Assembly: GCA_049999805.1 (NCBI GenBank)
Contig: JBNGIO010006373.1
Span: 98,231-162,230, forward strand
Direction of reading: 5' to 3'
Length of the DNA stretch: 64,000 nt
Origin: Folioceros fuciformis
Lineage: Eukaryota > Anthocerotophyta > Anthocerotopsida > Anthocerotales
Part shown: positions 1 through 12,800 of the stretch, one piece after another
How positions within the stretch are numbered: position 1 is the first letter of the stretch
How the letters are laid out: each line of letters starts with the position of its first letter
Notes under the pieces: model-generated
Seen by the model: only the letters and a program-made list of their open reading frames with translations
What the model was told of the DNA's origin: nothing
Database searches by the model: none
Made by a program: the position numbers and the translations under genes

Positions 1-1315
1 GGGAAGGATAGGCCGAAGAAGAGACGGAAGGAAAGAGCAGGGGTTGCAGGGGTGCGGGATGTGGGAGGAATGGGTTGACCTAAAGCTGCGTGGAGCATTT
101 TCAGATAGATGTGATGTCAGATCGGAGATCAGCGGCCTTCGTTTCTTGCGGCTGCTTGCAGATGAGGTGACGGCGGGCACTAATGTCGGGCAGGGACTAC
201 GCATGGATGGAGACTGGTGTAACACAATCCCTGGGTATTGATGCCAAGGTTGGAGATGATGAAGTGCTCAGGCTGAGCACTCGGCGCGGAGGGATTGGGG
301 TGTAAGATTGCTGTGGCCAGGGCCTCGCTCAAGCCTTGGCTATCAATCCAAAGATTGAAGTGCGCCGGTCGAGCTCTCGGTGCGGAGTGCAGGGGGTGTG
401 TTGGTTGCAGTTGGGCTCGCTGCTGCATCTACGTGGAGCCTCGTAATCTGGCTTCTCCTGTGCTGTGCTGCGGCTGGGCACCAGACCAGTCAATTTATGT
501 GCATGCAAATATTTTCTTGGTTCGGGAGCACTGCGGGTAGACCTTCATACCGTCCCGGATTCGTCTGAGAAGCTGTTTATAAGGACGAGAAAGTTAGGTC
601 CAGAATTCTTGCGCCATTGCCCAGTTGCTTTATGAGTGAGCAGCCTTGTGTTGTCTTGCTGACGCTTTGAGCCAGCTAGCTGGTATGGTAGTGGCTACTA
701 TCCTCCCCAACTGTTGAAGGGGTTCACGGTCTTACAGGTCTTGGACGTTGGTAGGGTGGCAGAGTGTGGCGTGAATCGGAAGGAGGACGACGTCGCAGCA
801 TTCATGTGGCAAGGGGGAGCGTCAAGGAGCCTCATCTGGGACATTTTGCTCGATGTTGAGCTTGCTTGCTCGGGTACTCTTCCATAGGATTTCAGAAAAC
901 AAACAGATTCAAAATAATAAAAGAAAAGTCGCTGGTTTAGAAACCCTGGACATGGACAGCCCATTCGACTGTGCGCATTGTAGCGATCAGTTGGTGCTGT
1001 CCAAACTGCTTCGCCATAAGATCGTACTTACACTCCAAGTACCAATTACACTGCTCTAAAATGCCCACGGCATCAAACTGAACTGAGCGCCCTTACACGT
1101 CACTGCCAGGCATGCAGCAGCACGCTCTTCTGCCTTTGATTTCAAAGGCAAAGGTTTCCCTAACTCAGATGATACACTTGGCAGTCCCAGCAATCGCCGA
1201 GGTTCCGCCAGTTCCGCTCGAAGCCTTCTTTTTTCTCTGCTCTAACTCGACACCAATGCGGCGTCATATTCACAGGGGTGTGAGGCTAAAACTCTAGGTA
1301 GCTTCTTGTCGGCGG
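1..1315. other. No gene recognised (left edge)
   Basis: Several short open frames (60-90 codons) occur on both strands, but none shows a recognisable domain or a consistent splice structure. The right part should contain the 3' UTR of the minus-strand zinc finger/WD40 gene. No tRNA-like or repeat structure was seen. Confidence 0.5.
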
Positions 1316-3009
1316 TCACGAAGTTTCCACAGCCTTTCGGCATCTCCATATTTTAACAGCGCCATGACTGTCGCCGGAAAACAGCAATCCATCAGGGCCC
1401 ACAGCCAACGATCGGACTTCCTCCCTTGAGAACAAGGACCCTCGTTCAGTAAACCTGTCGATAAAGAGGATTTCACTCAGTATTGCAGGATGCAGAAGCC
1501 AGTGCAACAAACAAGGTCTGATTCGAAATCACTAAAATCTGCTTGGAAGGATACGTACGTGGGGAGGTCGAAGAGCTTGACTGAGTTGTCGTTGTAAGAG
1601 CACAGCAAAACAGGCTTGTTCTCAGGATCGACGAAACCACATATTCGAAGTGCACCCTGCAGAGCGGACGATTCTCTGTCTTCTGGATGTGTGTACGTGA
1701 CTTCAAGCGAGCCAGTTGAACTAGCAGCCCAGACCTGGGGTGGAAACACGAGCAGTTAGCACAACCAAAAGATTACAAACACAACCTGAGGTCCCACACA
1801 GTGTGCCAGAGACAAAATAGATGTGCAACTTACTTTGATAGTCCCATCGAGCGAACAGGAGAGCAGAAATTGCTCCCAACAGAGGAGACCCATGACCACA
1901 TTCGTGTGAGCCTGGAAGTCCTGCAAGCAGCTTCCAGTGGCGAGATCCCACACCCTGATGGACTTGTCCATCGACCCCGAGTAGAGTCGCCCGCCAGCAA
2001 CAGCAAGAGTGACGACAGCCCCCGTATGGCCCACAAATGTGGCCGCAGGTTCGAAAGAGTTGGAGGTGGGACTAAATTTCCAGGCGACGATCAACCCGTC
2101 CTGGGTCCCGGCAAACAACACATCAGTGTTGATCGCAAGAGCATGAACCTGACCAAAGGAGCCAGGCAGACTCTGCTGCGCCAAGGTCTGCATATTCCAT
2201 GTCTGCACACACCCAGCACCCAACAAAAAGGTCAACACTCCCGGAATAAGAACCACAGCAGCGGCAGCAGCAGGAGCAGGAGCCGCAGGCAGCAACCCCA
2301 CCAAAACGCACAAAATCCGATGCCTCCGACACTCACCTTCACCTCGTTGGGCAGCCCCACGAACAGCCATCCCGCCTCGGTGATGAGAGCCCCCACATCC
2401 CCCCCCATCGACACCACATTAGTACACTGCCCTGTTGAACAATCCCATACCCTCACCGTCTCATCCTGCCCTCCAGTATACAGCATGGATGTTCCAGCTG
2501 GCAAAGCAATTGCCCTCACAGCCTGCAGTCGCATACACAAGAAGCACTTCCACCTGTAAGCCCTAATAAGCTCCAGCCAGAGAAAGCCAGCCCCGACGCT
2601 TCTCAACGAACATCATCTCCACACAACTCACCTTCTCATGCCCATTGAGCATGGTCATCAAGGTCACCCCGGGGCAGGTGGTGTGGGCGTGCAGATAGTT
2701 GCATTGGTCGCCCTTGATGCAATCCCCCTTGATGAAATAAGAACATACCCTGTCCTTGATCCTCCGCTGCGGGGTAGCAAACCCTCCCCTGCCTGCCCCC
2801 GCCTTGCCACCTCGCGGCCTCCCCAGCCTGGCCTGCACGCCATTCCCCGCTCCCCTACCCGTGGTCCCGGGGCTCCCGGGATGCAGGAAGGAACAATCGT
2901 CTCCCTTGAGGCATCTACCCTCCTGCCAGTAGTGGCAAACCCTACCGCCCGAGTTGCCCACTCTCAAAACGCGCTTGCTCCCAGCTCTTGCGGGACCATC
3001 CACCTCCAT
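1316..3009 (-). CDS. CCCH zinc finger / WD40 repeat protein (ZFWD family)
   Basis: Five exons give a 415-aa protein: 3009-2632, 2522-2337, 2202-1834, 1734-1559 and 1454-1316, all with GT-AG borders and a length divisible by three. The N-terminus has two C3H fingers, around residues 25-43 (CHYWQEGRCLKGDDCSFLH) and near residue 90 (CSYFIKGDCIKGDQCNYLH). WD40 blades follow, for example DETVRVWD, KSIRVWDLATG and GAVKIW. Two CCCH fingers in front of a seven-blade propeller is the plant ZFWD architecture, and the length fits that family (about 420-470 aa). Such proteins are thought to bind RNA and act as adaptors, but the molecular role is poorly known. The gene is divergent from UBP14 across about 930 bp. 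Confidence 0.93.
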
Positions 3010-3940
3010 AGCCCTGCCCAGCTCGCTCCTCGCACAAATTTCTTTACCAAAATCCTAAACCAGAAATTACACCAGCCCTTACTGTCTTACACCAGGCCCT
3101 GCCAATTTCCTGTCAGCCTCCAGCTCCCATAAAGAAAAACGCCCATTACCATTTCCCCTCGCCTTTCTAGGGCTTCCTTCCTGGCGCCCGGGTCCCGGAC
3201 CGGGTATGATCTGGACTGGGACTGGACGGGACTCCAGCCCGGCCGATTCCTGTGTCATGTCCTGGAACCAAAACAATACGCTCCCAAGGGGTTTATATTT
3301 ATGGTGCCCTAGCAGCCGAATGTAGAAAGAAAGAAGGAAGGCCTCGGTGAGCCCCGGGGCTAGGGCACCGGCTTGTTGCCCGACTCCATGGCACGGATCC
3401 CGTTCAAAAGTAACGGAGCTTCTTTGGAAGTCCGTTCCACGCCTTCTGTGCGGGACTCGTTCAGAAGTCACCAGGCAGAGCGCTTGCCAAGCGCTTGCCA
3501 TGTCGGGCTTGTGGGAGTCCTAACCTCGCAGACGTCCGTCCGTGTCTCTTCCTTCTCTCCCGCGGAAGCCGGCATTACTTGCGCCTCGTGTGGCGCGTTC
3601 ACCATGTCTCGGCTTGGTAATGCCCGAAGATGCACACAAGCGCGGAGCTCGGTGCCCGAGTCTCTGCTGCATTCAGCTCCCTGTTTGCAATTTGTGGTTG
3701 CTGCGTGGATCTTGTGGGGAATTCTCTGATTCACCGCTGCTTGCCTCGGCTGCAGAATGTGGAGCGTTTTGTAGTGCCTGCTCACGATAGAGCAGAAAAT
3801 TACAGTTTGGAGTGGAATTGTAGCCTGGAAGGCGGGAGTGGGAGCTCGTACGTGCAGCGTCCGGATCAGAGCTGCTGCTGTGTTTTTGGTGTGGAAGGCT
3901 GATCCGGTGTGTGTCGGTGGTGGCAAATTTGCGAGCAGTG
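3010..3940. promoter_or_regulatory. Divergent intergenic region between ZFWD and UBP14 genes
   Basis: About 930 bp separate the start codon of the minus-strand zinc finger/WD40 gene from that of the plus-strand UBP14 gene, so both promoters and 5' UTRs must lie here. No convincing gene, TATA box or repeat was picked out by eye. The promoter role is inferred from gene orientation only. Confidence 0.5.
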
Positions 3941-6900
3941 ATGGACCTACTCAGAAGCCATCTGAGTAGGGTGCGCATTCCAGAGCCGTCGAACCGGATT
4001 TACAAGGAGGAGTGTTGTATCTCCTTCGATACGCCGGTGAGTTCTGAACCCTATCGATTCCGGGGTGACTCGCCGGCCGGTTTGGGAACAATTTCGTCCC
4101 GTGGACCTCGGTTCTTTGCACGTTGCTGGAGCTGCGCATTCAGAGTGTACGGGTTTTGTGACTGTGTAGAGTGTTGTTCATTTTTGTATCTGGTCATCAG
4201 AGGTCGGAGGGTGGCCTCTTTGTGGATCTCAACTCCTTCCTGGCTTTTGGACGCGAACATGTGCTTTTGAATTACGCTAAGACAGGCAATCCTGTCTATC
4301 TTAACATTGTCGAAACCGTTAAGCCTGCCCGGGAAGACGGGGCACACAAGAAGCCTTCTCGGTTGGGAATCGGTACGTCTTGCCTGCATTGTAAGTGGTG
4401 TGCGTGTGTCCGGCTGGTCTAGATGGCAGACCACGGCTGAGTAGGAAGTTGTTGGGATGGCGTGGCATTCAGGTGTCGAAGGAGGTTTCGATGCCAAAGG
4501 GTCGGAGTATGAGCAGTCATATTTCATTGTCATCCTGCCGGATTTCGTGTACCTTCCTTTCCCTAACGTGGAGCTGCCCGAAAAGGTAGGATCTCTGTTT
4601 ATTCGTCGATTTAGCATGAATTGGCTGAACGCGAAATTCTTGTAACTCAGTGGCACGAGGTTCTAGTCTGTTTGAGTACGAATGTGATGCAGACTTTCAT
4701 GATGTCAGGTCAGACTCTGTGTAGATGGAGTGCTTGCAGCTATGGGTGCTGAGCATAAGGAGGACTTGACGGCCTGGACTGCTGACAAGAAGAAAGAAAG
4801 TATCTACGCAAGGGAATTGCAGCAGTTGGACAATGGTGTCAAGGTTCCTCCGCACGGTTGGAAGTGCAGCCTGTGTGATAAGAAGGATAATTTGTGGCTG
4901 AACCTCACGGATGGCGCAATATTATGTGGGAGGCGGAACTGGGATGGAACAGGTGGTAATGATCATGCTGTTGAGCACTATGGTGCAACGGGGTACCCTC
5001 TTGCTGTGAAACTTGGTACTGTCACAGCCGATCTTGATGCAGCTGGTAATCTACACGGCAAAGCTCCCATGACAAATCTTTTGTTTGGCTCTCCAAGTGG
5101 ATTATGGTGGATTCTTCGCTGATGCTAGAGGTCTCTGTGGAGCCTGTGTGTGTAGATGTGTATTCATACCCGGAAGATGCTGCAGTTGAGGACCCTCTGT
5201 TGGCACAACATCTGTCTCATTTTGGAATTGACTTCTCTTCACTTACGAAGGTGAACCTAACTTATAAGGCTCCAGTGCCCGCCTTAGACTTATGACTTGT
5301 TCAAATCGGTCTGGTGCTGAGTTACCGGTACACTTTGCAGACAGAGATGACTACTGCGGAGAGAGAAATAGACCAGAATGTCAACTTTGACTGGAATCGC
5401 ATCCAGGAGAACGGAAAGGAGCTTGAGCCTTTGTTTGGTCCAGGTTACACAGGGCTGGCAAACCTTGGGAACAGGTGGCTTGTTTGTCCATTTTTGCTTG
5501 TTCTGCAGCATTATTTGGGGATCACGGAAATGTCTAATCAAGGGTGGGGTTTGCCATTTTGACTGTAGTTGCTATCTTGCATCAGTTGTACAAGCTGTGT
5601 TCTCCACAAAGAGCTTTCAGCAGCAGTGAGCTTCTGCTACCCTCTTACCTTGGACTCCTGCTGTGTGTGCTCTTCAGACTGTTGTCCAATTTTGCTCTGT
5701 TGTAATGCTAGATTTTGTGCAGATACTACGGCAAACTTAATTTGGACGACGCGTTCAGGAGGGCTCCTGCTGATCCAACTTTAGATTTGAACACTCAGCT
5801 GTAAGAGAATGATTCGATATGTTCGCTTTCGTGCTATTTGAAATAGACTTCCCTTAGTCTCGTTCATCACTCAGGTGCTTGTGTCTTTATTATGCAGGGC
5901 AAAGCTAGCACATGGTATTCTCTCTGGTCGATACTCAGTCCCTGTCACAAAGCCATCAGTTATTGTTAGTATTCTCATGTCCAGCTTCGTTTGGAATGCA
6001 AATCTTGGATGATGATTTCTTGTGTGTTTCTACTGCACTCACACTGCGGGATTTGCACTCGGTTGGTTGCAGGAAGTGGATAAGGAGGAAGTTGAAGATA
6101 AAGAGACACTGGTTGTCCAGGCTGTCACATATATTTTCAGATTAGATTTTGTTTCAACATACAATCCTCTCATAAGTAATCCAAATTTACTGGATCTGAA
6201 TCGTTCAGGGTCAAGCTGGTATACCACCCCGTATGTTCAAGGCCCTGATTGGGGCTGGACACCCAGAATTTGCAACTTCCAGGCAGCAGGTACTTCAAGA
6301 CATGCTTTTGAACTTTTGAAACCGTTTGTCGTTTGTCAGGAAGCTGATTGTGACCTGGCTTGTATTAGGATGCTTTGGAGTTTTTCCAGCATCTTATTCA
6401 ACAGGTTGAGGAGAATTTTAAGACAAATCCGCAAGAGGATCCATCTCGATCTTTCAAGTTTGTGGTGGAAGAGAGAATACAATGCTCTGTGTCTGAGCAA
6501 GTTAAGTATACAAAAAAGGTGGACAATGTCTTGTCATTGAGCATTCCGCTCCATGCTGCTGTGAATAAAGGTAACAAGCATGGTAGTACCCCTTGATGGA
6601 CGTTCCTCAGGCTCCTAAGTCAGCGTGAGGTGCGTTCTAATGTACAAAATATGTGCGTGAACAATTGGGCTGTGCAGAAGAGGTGGCTGCATATGAGAAG
6701 AAGAGAACAGAGAAATCCTTGGTAGGAGAGAAATTGTAAGGCTAGCTACCCTGATGGTTTTTCAAGTATTTCCTCATTTCATTTCTCCCACGGTCTTAAG
6801 CTTCAGCGGTTGTTCTTCAGGAGCGATGAGGAGATAGTTCGTCCAAGAGTGCCATTGCACGAGTGCTTGCACAGTTTCTGTGCACCTGAAGAGGTGCAGG

Positions 6901-8342
6901 AATTTTATAGTACTGCCATCAGTGCAAAGACAACGGCTATAAAGTACATCTCTTTTCTTGACAGTTCAAACAGAACACCCTGTTGCGAGGCACATTTGGT
7001 TACAACTATCGGTGTTGGTTTTGGTGTTGGTTCGTGCAGGACAGCTAGTCTGGCAACTTTTCCTGATTATCTTCTTCTGCACATGCGGAAGTTCATTCTT
7101 GATGATGGCTGGGTGCCGAGGAAGCTGGGTAATTCAATGAAGCTTTACCTGCAGTTTTACCATGTCTCCCACCATGGAACAACGGACTGACAAGCGGAAG
7201 TTGGTTTCAGATGTGTTTATAGACGTGCCTGATGAAATTGATATCAACTACATGCGTAGCACGGGTTTTCAACCAGGGGAGGTGCTCCTGCCCGAAACTG
7301 GAGGTCTTCACTACTGGGCCCCTACTTCTGCTATCTTCTGAGTCATGGTACAGCTGCATAGATAATTGTTCCGTGTTCCCTTCCTCTTGTTTTCTCACGT
7401 TCTCCCCGGCTTCCTGACAGAAAATCCTCAGCCAGCAGGGCCAGTTGCAGACGAGACTATTGTCGAGCACCTCGTGGACATGGGATTCCACAGGGTTCAC
7501 TGTGAGAAGGCTGCAATTAATACATCCAACAGAGGTGTGGAGGAAGCGATGACTTGGCTGATCTCTCACATGGAGGATCCAGGTATGGTAGAAGGCGAGT
7601 CAAAGTGGAAGTACCAAGGCACCCATGCTTCAAAAGTGTTGAGTGATCTCATGTTATTGATATGCATCACAGACATCGATGAACCTCTTCGAGGAGGTAT
7701 CCAACCTGACCGATCAACGGAGGCACCTGTGGATTCGGGCCAAGTAGACACCCTCATCTCCTTTGGGTTCGAACCAGATGTTGCTGTCAGAGCACTGAGA
7801 GCATCGGTAATCATCTACGGGCCATGAGTATTTTATCATCTCCGCCCTCAGCGTTCGCATCTGTTGGACTGCTCGTTTCTGGCTTGCAGGGTGGAGACGT
7901 GGAGAGGGCTACCGAATGGATATTCAATCAGCCCCCAGGTGGAATGGAGATGGAAGTGGATAGCTCCTCCAATGCTAATACTCCTGTAGTTGATCAGGGG
8001 CTACCGGATGGGCCAGGAAGTGAGTGCCTACCTTGTTGTTTCCTTTGTCTGGTGCTGGGGTCTGAAAAGGCCTGGGCCTGTTGCAAGGCGAGCTGAAATG
8101 TCGTGGAATGGCGAGAACGTGCAGAATATCAACTTCTTGCGTTTGTGAGTCACATGGGAAGTTCCGTCCACTGTGGGCATTACGTGGCACATGTGAAGAA
8201 GGATGGACGTTGGGTCCTATTCAACGACTCTAAAGTGGCAGTGTCAGGAGACCCTCCTCGAGATCTGGGATACCTGTACCTTTTCCAGCGTGATCCGTGT
8301 GTAGCCAACCCAGCAAGTGTCACGTGGTCACCGTCGAACTAG
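3941..8342 (+). CDS. UBP14: Ubiquitin carboxyl-terminal hydrolase 14 (USP5-type deubiquitinase)
   Basis: This is a multi-exon gene (about 16-18 exons) that disassembles unanchored polyubiquitin chains. The ATG at 3941 is chosen because MDLLRSHLSRVRIPEP matches the conserved start of plant UBP14; exon 1 ends at 4036 and exon 2 starts at 4201. Domains in order: an N-terminal region, then ZnF-UBP (about 4709-5045, with WKCSLCDKKDNLWLNLTDG and CGRRNWDGTGG). Next is the USP Cys box: the exon ending at 5474 joins one starting at 5569, restoring GNSCYLAS with the catalytic Cys codon at 5570-5572. Two UBA domains follow (about 7450-7580 and 7735-7960), then the USP His box SVHCGHYVAH near 8170-8200. 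All catalytic elements seem intact. Exon borders around 5900-6210 are uncertain, including a short acidic exon (EVDKEEVEDKE). A broken partial copy of the ZnF-UBP region lies near 15.1-15.5 kb. Confidence 0.95.
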
Positions 8343-8675
8343 GATAGAGTAGAGACGAAGATTGTACGCATTGACGTAGACTGTTTTGGCACCAACTGAA
8401 GTTCGACGCATTCTGAATTTTGCAAGATTTGAGGCTGGTTTACGTCTGGTACAGCACACGGGATGAGATGAACGGAGCTTTGGTTATTTCTTTAGATACG
8501 CAGGCGGTTGTGACGGGAAGCGTATCGTTACAGGGAAACCGTGGTCGTGTGTACATACAACATCCGTGGCACTGAGTTTCAGTTTGCGATGTGAGCGGAT
8601 ATAAAGCCCTGGGTTGTGACGCATTTGCTCCTGACCTTGAACCGGTTGGTGTATCGTGTCTGTACTCGCAGCACG

Positions 8676-9716
8676 ATGGTATGTGTCATGTTCTACCAAC
8701 AACACTGGCATGGATGCGCAATTCAGCTGCGCAGGCAACCTCCTCCAAAAAGGAAACTGGCATCTGAATTCAAGCCCAAGGTGACGAACGGGCGAGGACA
8801 TCAGCACCCAAGGCGACGCATCCAAGCCCCAAGCGTGGAGCATCTGGAACAACGTCTTAAGAGCCTACGGGAGAGAGCCAAGGTGATGCCGGAGGCGGCG
8901 GGAGCCTTGGATCAGATCGAACAAAAAATCGATCTCCTCTCCTGGCCTTCCGCTGTGCCAGACCAGAGCTGGGACCATCCGCCGGAGAAGCCGCAGGCCG
9001 TAAGGCAGCCGTCAGCTCTGCTCAAGGGCGCCAGGCGCCGATTGGCCGCTCCGCCATGGATGGGAGGCGTCATTTATGCTGTGGCAGCTCTGGCTATGGC
9101 GGTTTCCTTGAAGTCGGGGAGCATGAGGTCTGCGGACGCCGGGAGAGTGGCAGCTACAGTGTTGCAGCATGCGGTGCAGTCGCAAACGGATTCGCGGCTG
9201 GAGAGGTTGCTAGGGCACCGGAGGATGGCGGAGGCTCCCGAGAGCGAGCTAGTGCCCGTGCTGTCTGACGGGAGCGTGAGGATGCGGAGGTCGGCTGCCA
9301 AAGCATTTTTTCTCATGCAGGAGGCGGCGTACCGGGACGGGGTCAGGCTTGTGCCCATCTCGGGGTTTCGGTCGGTTCAGCAGCAGCAGAGGTTGTTCTA
9401 CGATGTGAAGGCGGCCAGAGTGCAAAGAGCCAGCGAGAGAGCCAGGGTGTCTGCTCCGCCTGGCTTCAGCGAGCATCATACTGGCTATGCCCTGGATATC
9501 GGAGATCGGGATTGCCCTTCCGCCGATGTGGAGCACGAATTCCAGCGGACATCCGCCTTCGCGTGGTTGCAACGGCATGCTGGTAGATTCCACTTCGAGA
9601 TGTCCTTCCCTGATGACAATTCGCAAGGGATAGCGTATGAGCCATGGCACTGGAGGTTTGTCGGTGACGATCACAGCCTCTGGACGTTCTATGGGCAAAG
9701 TCAGGAACCGAGGTAG
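8676..9716 (+). CDS. VanY-like D-alanyl-D-alanine carboxypeptidase (peptidase M15B)
   Basis: Single open exon of 346 aa from the ATG at 8676; the frame stays open upstream only from a GTG. The C-terminal domain has the full M15B signature: S265-x-H267-xx-G270-x-A272-x-D274 (SEHHTGYALDIGD) and E322-P-W-H325-W (EPWHWRF). These give the zinc ligands H267, D274 and H325 and the catalytic E322. An upstream SGFRS motif also fits VanY. The first ~125 residues are basic and low in acidic residues, followed by one hydrophobic segment (about residues 128-146). This suggests organelle targeting and membrane anchoring with the peptidase domain outside; that is inference. The enzyme class trims the terminal D-Ala from peptidoglycan stem peptides. 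In a plant the plausible substrate is plastid peptidoglycan. An upstream non-coding or short coding exon is possible (AG acceptor just before the ATG). Confidence 0.88.
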   Translation: MVCVMFYQQHWHGCAIQLRRQPPPKRKLASEFKPKVTNGRGHQHPRRRIQAPSVEHLEQRLKSLRERAKVMPEAAGALDQIEQKIDLLSWPSAVPDQSWDHPPEKPQAVRQPSALLKGARRRLAAPPWMGGVIYAVAALAMAVSLKSGSMRSADAGRVAATVLQHAVQSQTDSRLERLLGHRRMAEAPESELVPVLSDGSVRMRRSAAKAFFLMQEAAYRDGVRLVPISGFRSVQQQQRLFYDVKAARVQRASERARVSAPPGFSEHHTGYALDIGDRDCPSADVEHEFQRTSAFAWLQRHAGRFHFEMSFPDDNSQGIAYEPWHWRFVGDDHSLWTFYGQSQEPR

Positions 9717-9834
9717 GAACTACCCTTTCAGGAAGTTACGCTCAAAATCAGGTAGCAATTCTTTTGTCCTGCGAGTGGGGGAGTTGCATCCGACCTGAGG
9801 ACTTGTAAACTACACATACAGGGGGCTACCCTCC

Positions 9835-12800
9835 TCACCGCTGTACAGTGCCATTCACCCCTTCAGGCTTCCAACCATAAAGTCTAGTACCTGCATTCTC
9901 AAGCTGCAGATATAATTTATTTGCTTGTTGGAATTCGTCGTTCGAAGCAGACTTGCTGCTCTCCTGCACAAGAGCAACGAGCGACTGTAAGAAGCACGCC
10001 CAATTCATCACCGAAACCGAGAACTGCCACCAGCCTTGCTCCCTACAAGTACCTTGAACAAGTGCAGAATAGCCTTCACCGTAGACCCGCACACTGACAA
10101 GCTGCTGGCTAGCTTTTCCTCCTTCAGGAACCTTACTGTCGCATAGAAAACCTTGGTCGACAACCTCACAAAATCTGATGATCCCGACGCTGCACAAACG
10201 AAAAGGGCAGAGATACTGTAGGAGGACGACTGAAGAGATTTTCCATACAACTCACATGCCGAAAGATAATGTGACGCACCTTCCTTCAGCGTAGAAAAAA
10301 ACTTCTCCAGCACCCCTTGAGCTAGACTAGAGTTTTTAGATAGCAAAACCACACATGGCCGAAAGACGAAGTCCATAACTCCATCCCCGCCATCGATCTG
10401 CTTGCAAAACATGCAATTGATCAAGCAAACATTCATCCAGCTAAACATCCAGGCAAAAGGCATGATTTCAGGTGTCAGCTACCTCAACTACGCTTTCTGT
10501 GAAGTCGGCAACGTATGTTGAAAGCACGTCGGCTAATACTGGTGGTAGTCTGCTTCCACCATGGCTCAGCACCCCGATTGTCCTGAGAAGGCCATGCACA
10601 ACATCCAACGGTGGTCTTTCCTCCTGCATACCAAGTACCTAGACATTGTTAACCAGCACACTGAACATATTCCGATAGTCAGGTACAAGCTTCAGAGGTG
10701 CACTGAAGGCGTACAAGCTCTTGCCGAAATATTGGGCCGAGCAGCTGCAGACTCAGATTATCATCCCCCATTTGCTTTAAACAAGCACAAATAACCCCTC
10801 CGATTAGGCATTGCCTCCTTTCTACAAAGTTTCCTGTCAGCTGCACAGTTGCAAGATCATGACCTCTCGGGACACCCTTCTCTACGTCCGTTTGACCTGT
10901 AATCAAGCCAGGTGATCATAGAACAGATGTTGTTCAGCGATCCACAAGAAAATCAACAAATGCAAAGAATACCAAAGCGGACAATCCCGCAATCTGTGAT
11001 CAGTCCATTGAGCCTGTGAACAAGTTTACCTCTGTCAGATGTGTGCCCTACGAGCAAGGTCACCAGAAAACTCAAGTGAGTTGCCAGACTAATGGCACCT
11101 CTGCAAAACGATCTTTGAAGAACTTCCACCGTCCGTATGACGATCGTCACATTGACATCAAAGCCTGCAGTGGTGACCGTACACACAGACGCCAATGGTG
11201 GCATCGTAAGAGGCTGCGAAAAGTCCTGGTCTTTTGCAACCAGCAGCACAGTCACAAAGAAACTTACTGAGACAGCATTGTGCTATAGCTTTAAGAAACG
11301 GTGGAGAGAGAGACTTGTAGTAATAAAGGGTATCTACAGCGAGCATCTGGCAGGGCTCTGGAAGCTTCACAAATGGTCCAAAAATAGTACGCGCTGAAAT
11401 CATAACCATTGCACAGACCAGTCCTTAGCACATAGCACCCAAACCACCAAAGCGTCATTAAATCACGGATAAGATCTCTTGTACGTAAAGGCAGACCTGG
11501 AGTAAGATTGGATGTGATGGAAGCACAGAAAAAAGGTACCATTACTGGCTGCAAAGCTGTATACGCCTCCAACAATACAGATCCCTCAGGAGCAGTTTGC
11601 CCAATATGGAGAAGCATCTGCAGAACAGCCTGAATAGAGTCCACATTCCAGGTCAAACACTCTATGCAATTCACATGCCAAAACTTGGACCCTCATTAAT
11701 GACAGTGTCGACAGCACCTGGGAAGCCATTGGCTGGGAATGCTTCAGCTCCCAAAGAAGCTTTGGTATCGACTGAAGCCAATGCTTTTGGATTTCCGAAG
11801 GAATGCTTTTCTCAGGGTCATCTGCACACCATGCCTCCTTATCTTGCTGCCACAAGCACAGAAGATGACAGCGAGAGGTCAACCACACAACATCTCATGC
11901 TTCATTCACGTCAACACGTCACGGAATGAAGGGGGAAAACCGTACTCGCAACAGCATCTTGACCATGGCAGCAACGCAAGCTATCTTCAACGTTGATTGA
12001 GCTCTGCTCCTTTGGAAGACTTGGGTGAAGGCCTGAGAACCCACAGCTTAGATTCTTTAGCTGAAACAAGCAGAACAAGCATGGTGCGAATTCCCAAAAC
12101 GACAGCAAACAAGAAAACAGTACCTGCAGCAGGTCCGTCACCCAGTCCTGCGGGAGCCAATACACCAGTCTTGGCATATATCCCAAAAGAGATTTCATGT
12201 GTGGTTCAGCGAGCTTCCTGTCAAGAACAGCGTACGACAGCGCCGATGAGGGTAATACCTCTCCAAACAGGGCACAACGGTAGTACTCCAATACTGAGTC
12301 GAAGGCCAGTCGTTCCCTTGCTGTAGCAGAGCCATAACCTGCGACAAACCGCATCATGACTTCACAAATTCCCACGTTCAAGGCAACTACTTCCACCTCC
12401 ACCTGCATGGTGATCAACACCCATACCCGCACTTAAGCAACTATACAGCTTTTGAAACGCCAACAAACTAAAACACGAAACTGAGTTTTGCAGATTGCAC
12501 CTTCTGAGGCAGTTGCACTGATGACGCTGATACAGGGAAGGATGCCATTAAGTGATGAAGGAATCCTGGTAACAATTGTTCTTGCACCCACAGATATTGT
12601 TCCCGCCCTTTCTGTGATGACGCTAAGCTCCTCTCACCATCAGCATTTCCAGATGGGTTCGCAAAAGGTGACGTTGCATTTAAAGCAATGTCCACCAACA
12701 GCTTCAGGCACCTAGTGATGCACACCATACAGCTCAGATTGGTGGAATCAGGTGTGGGCCCAGCACAGACTGATGGAGCATATTCAGCCCAGCAATCTAG

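Noticed and set aside
1801-2559. 252-codon plus-strand open frame
   Set aside because: It lies antisense to the zinc finger/WD40 exons, which have consistent splice sites and domains; composition-driven shadow frame.
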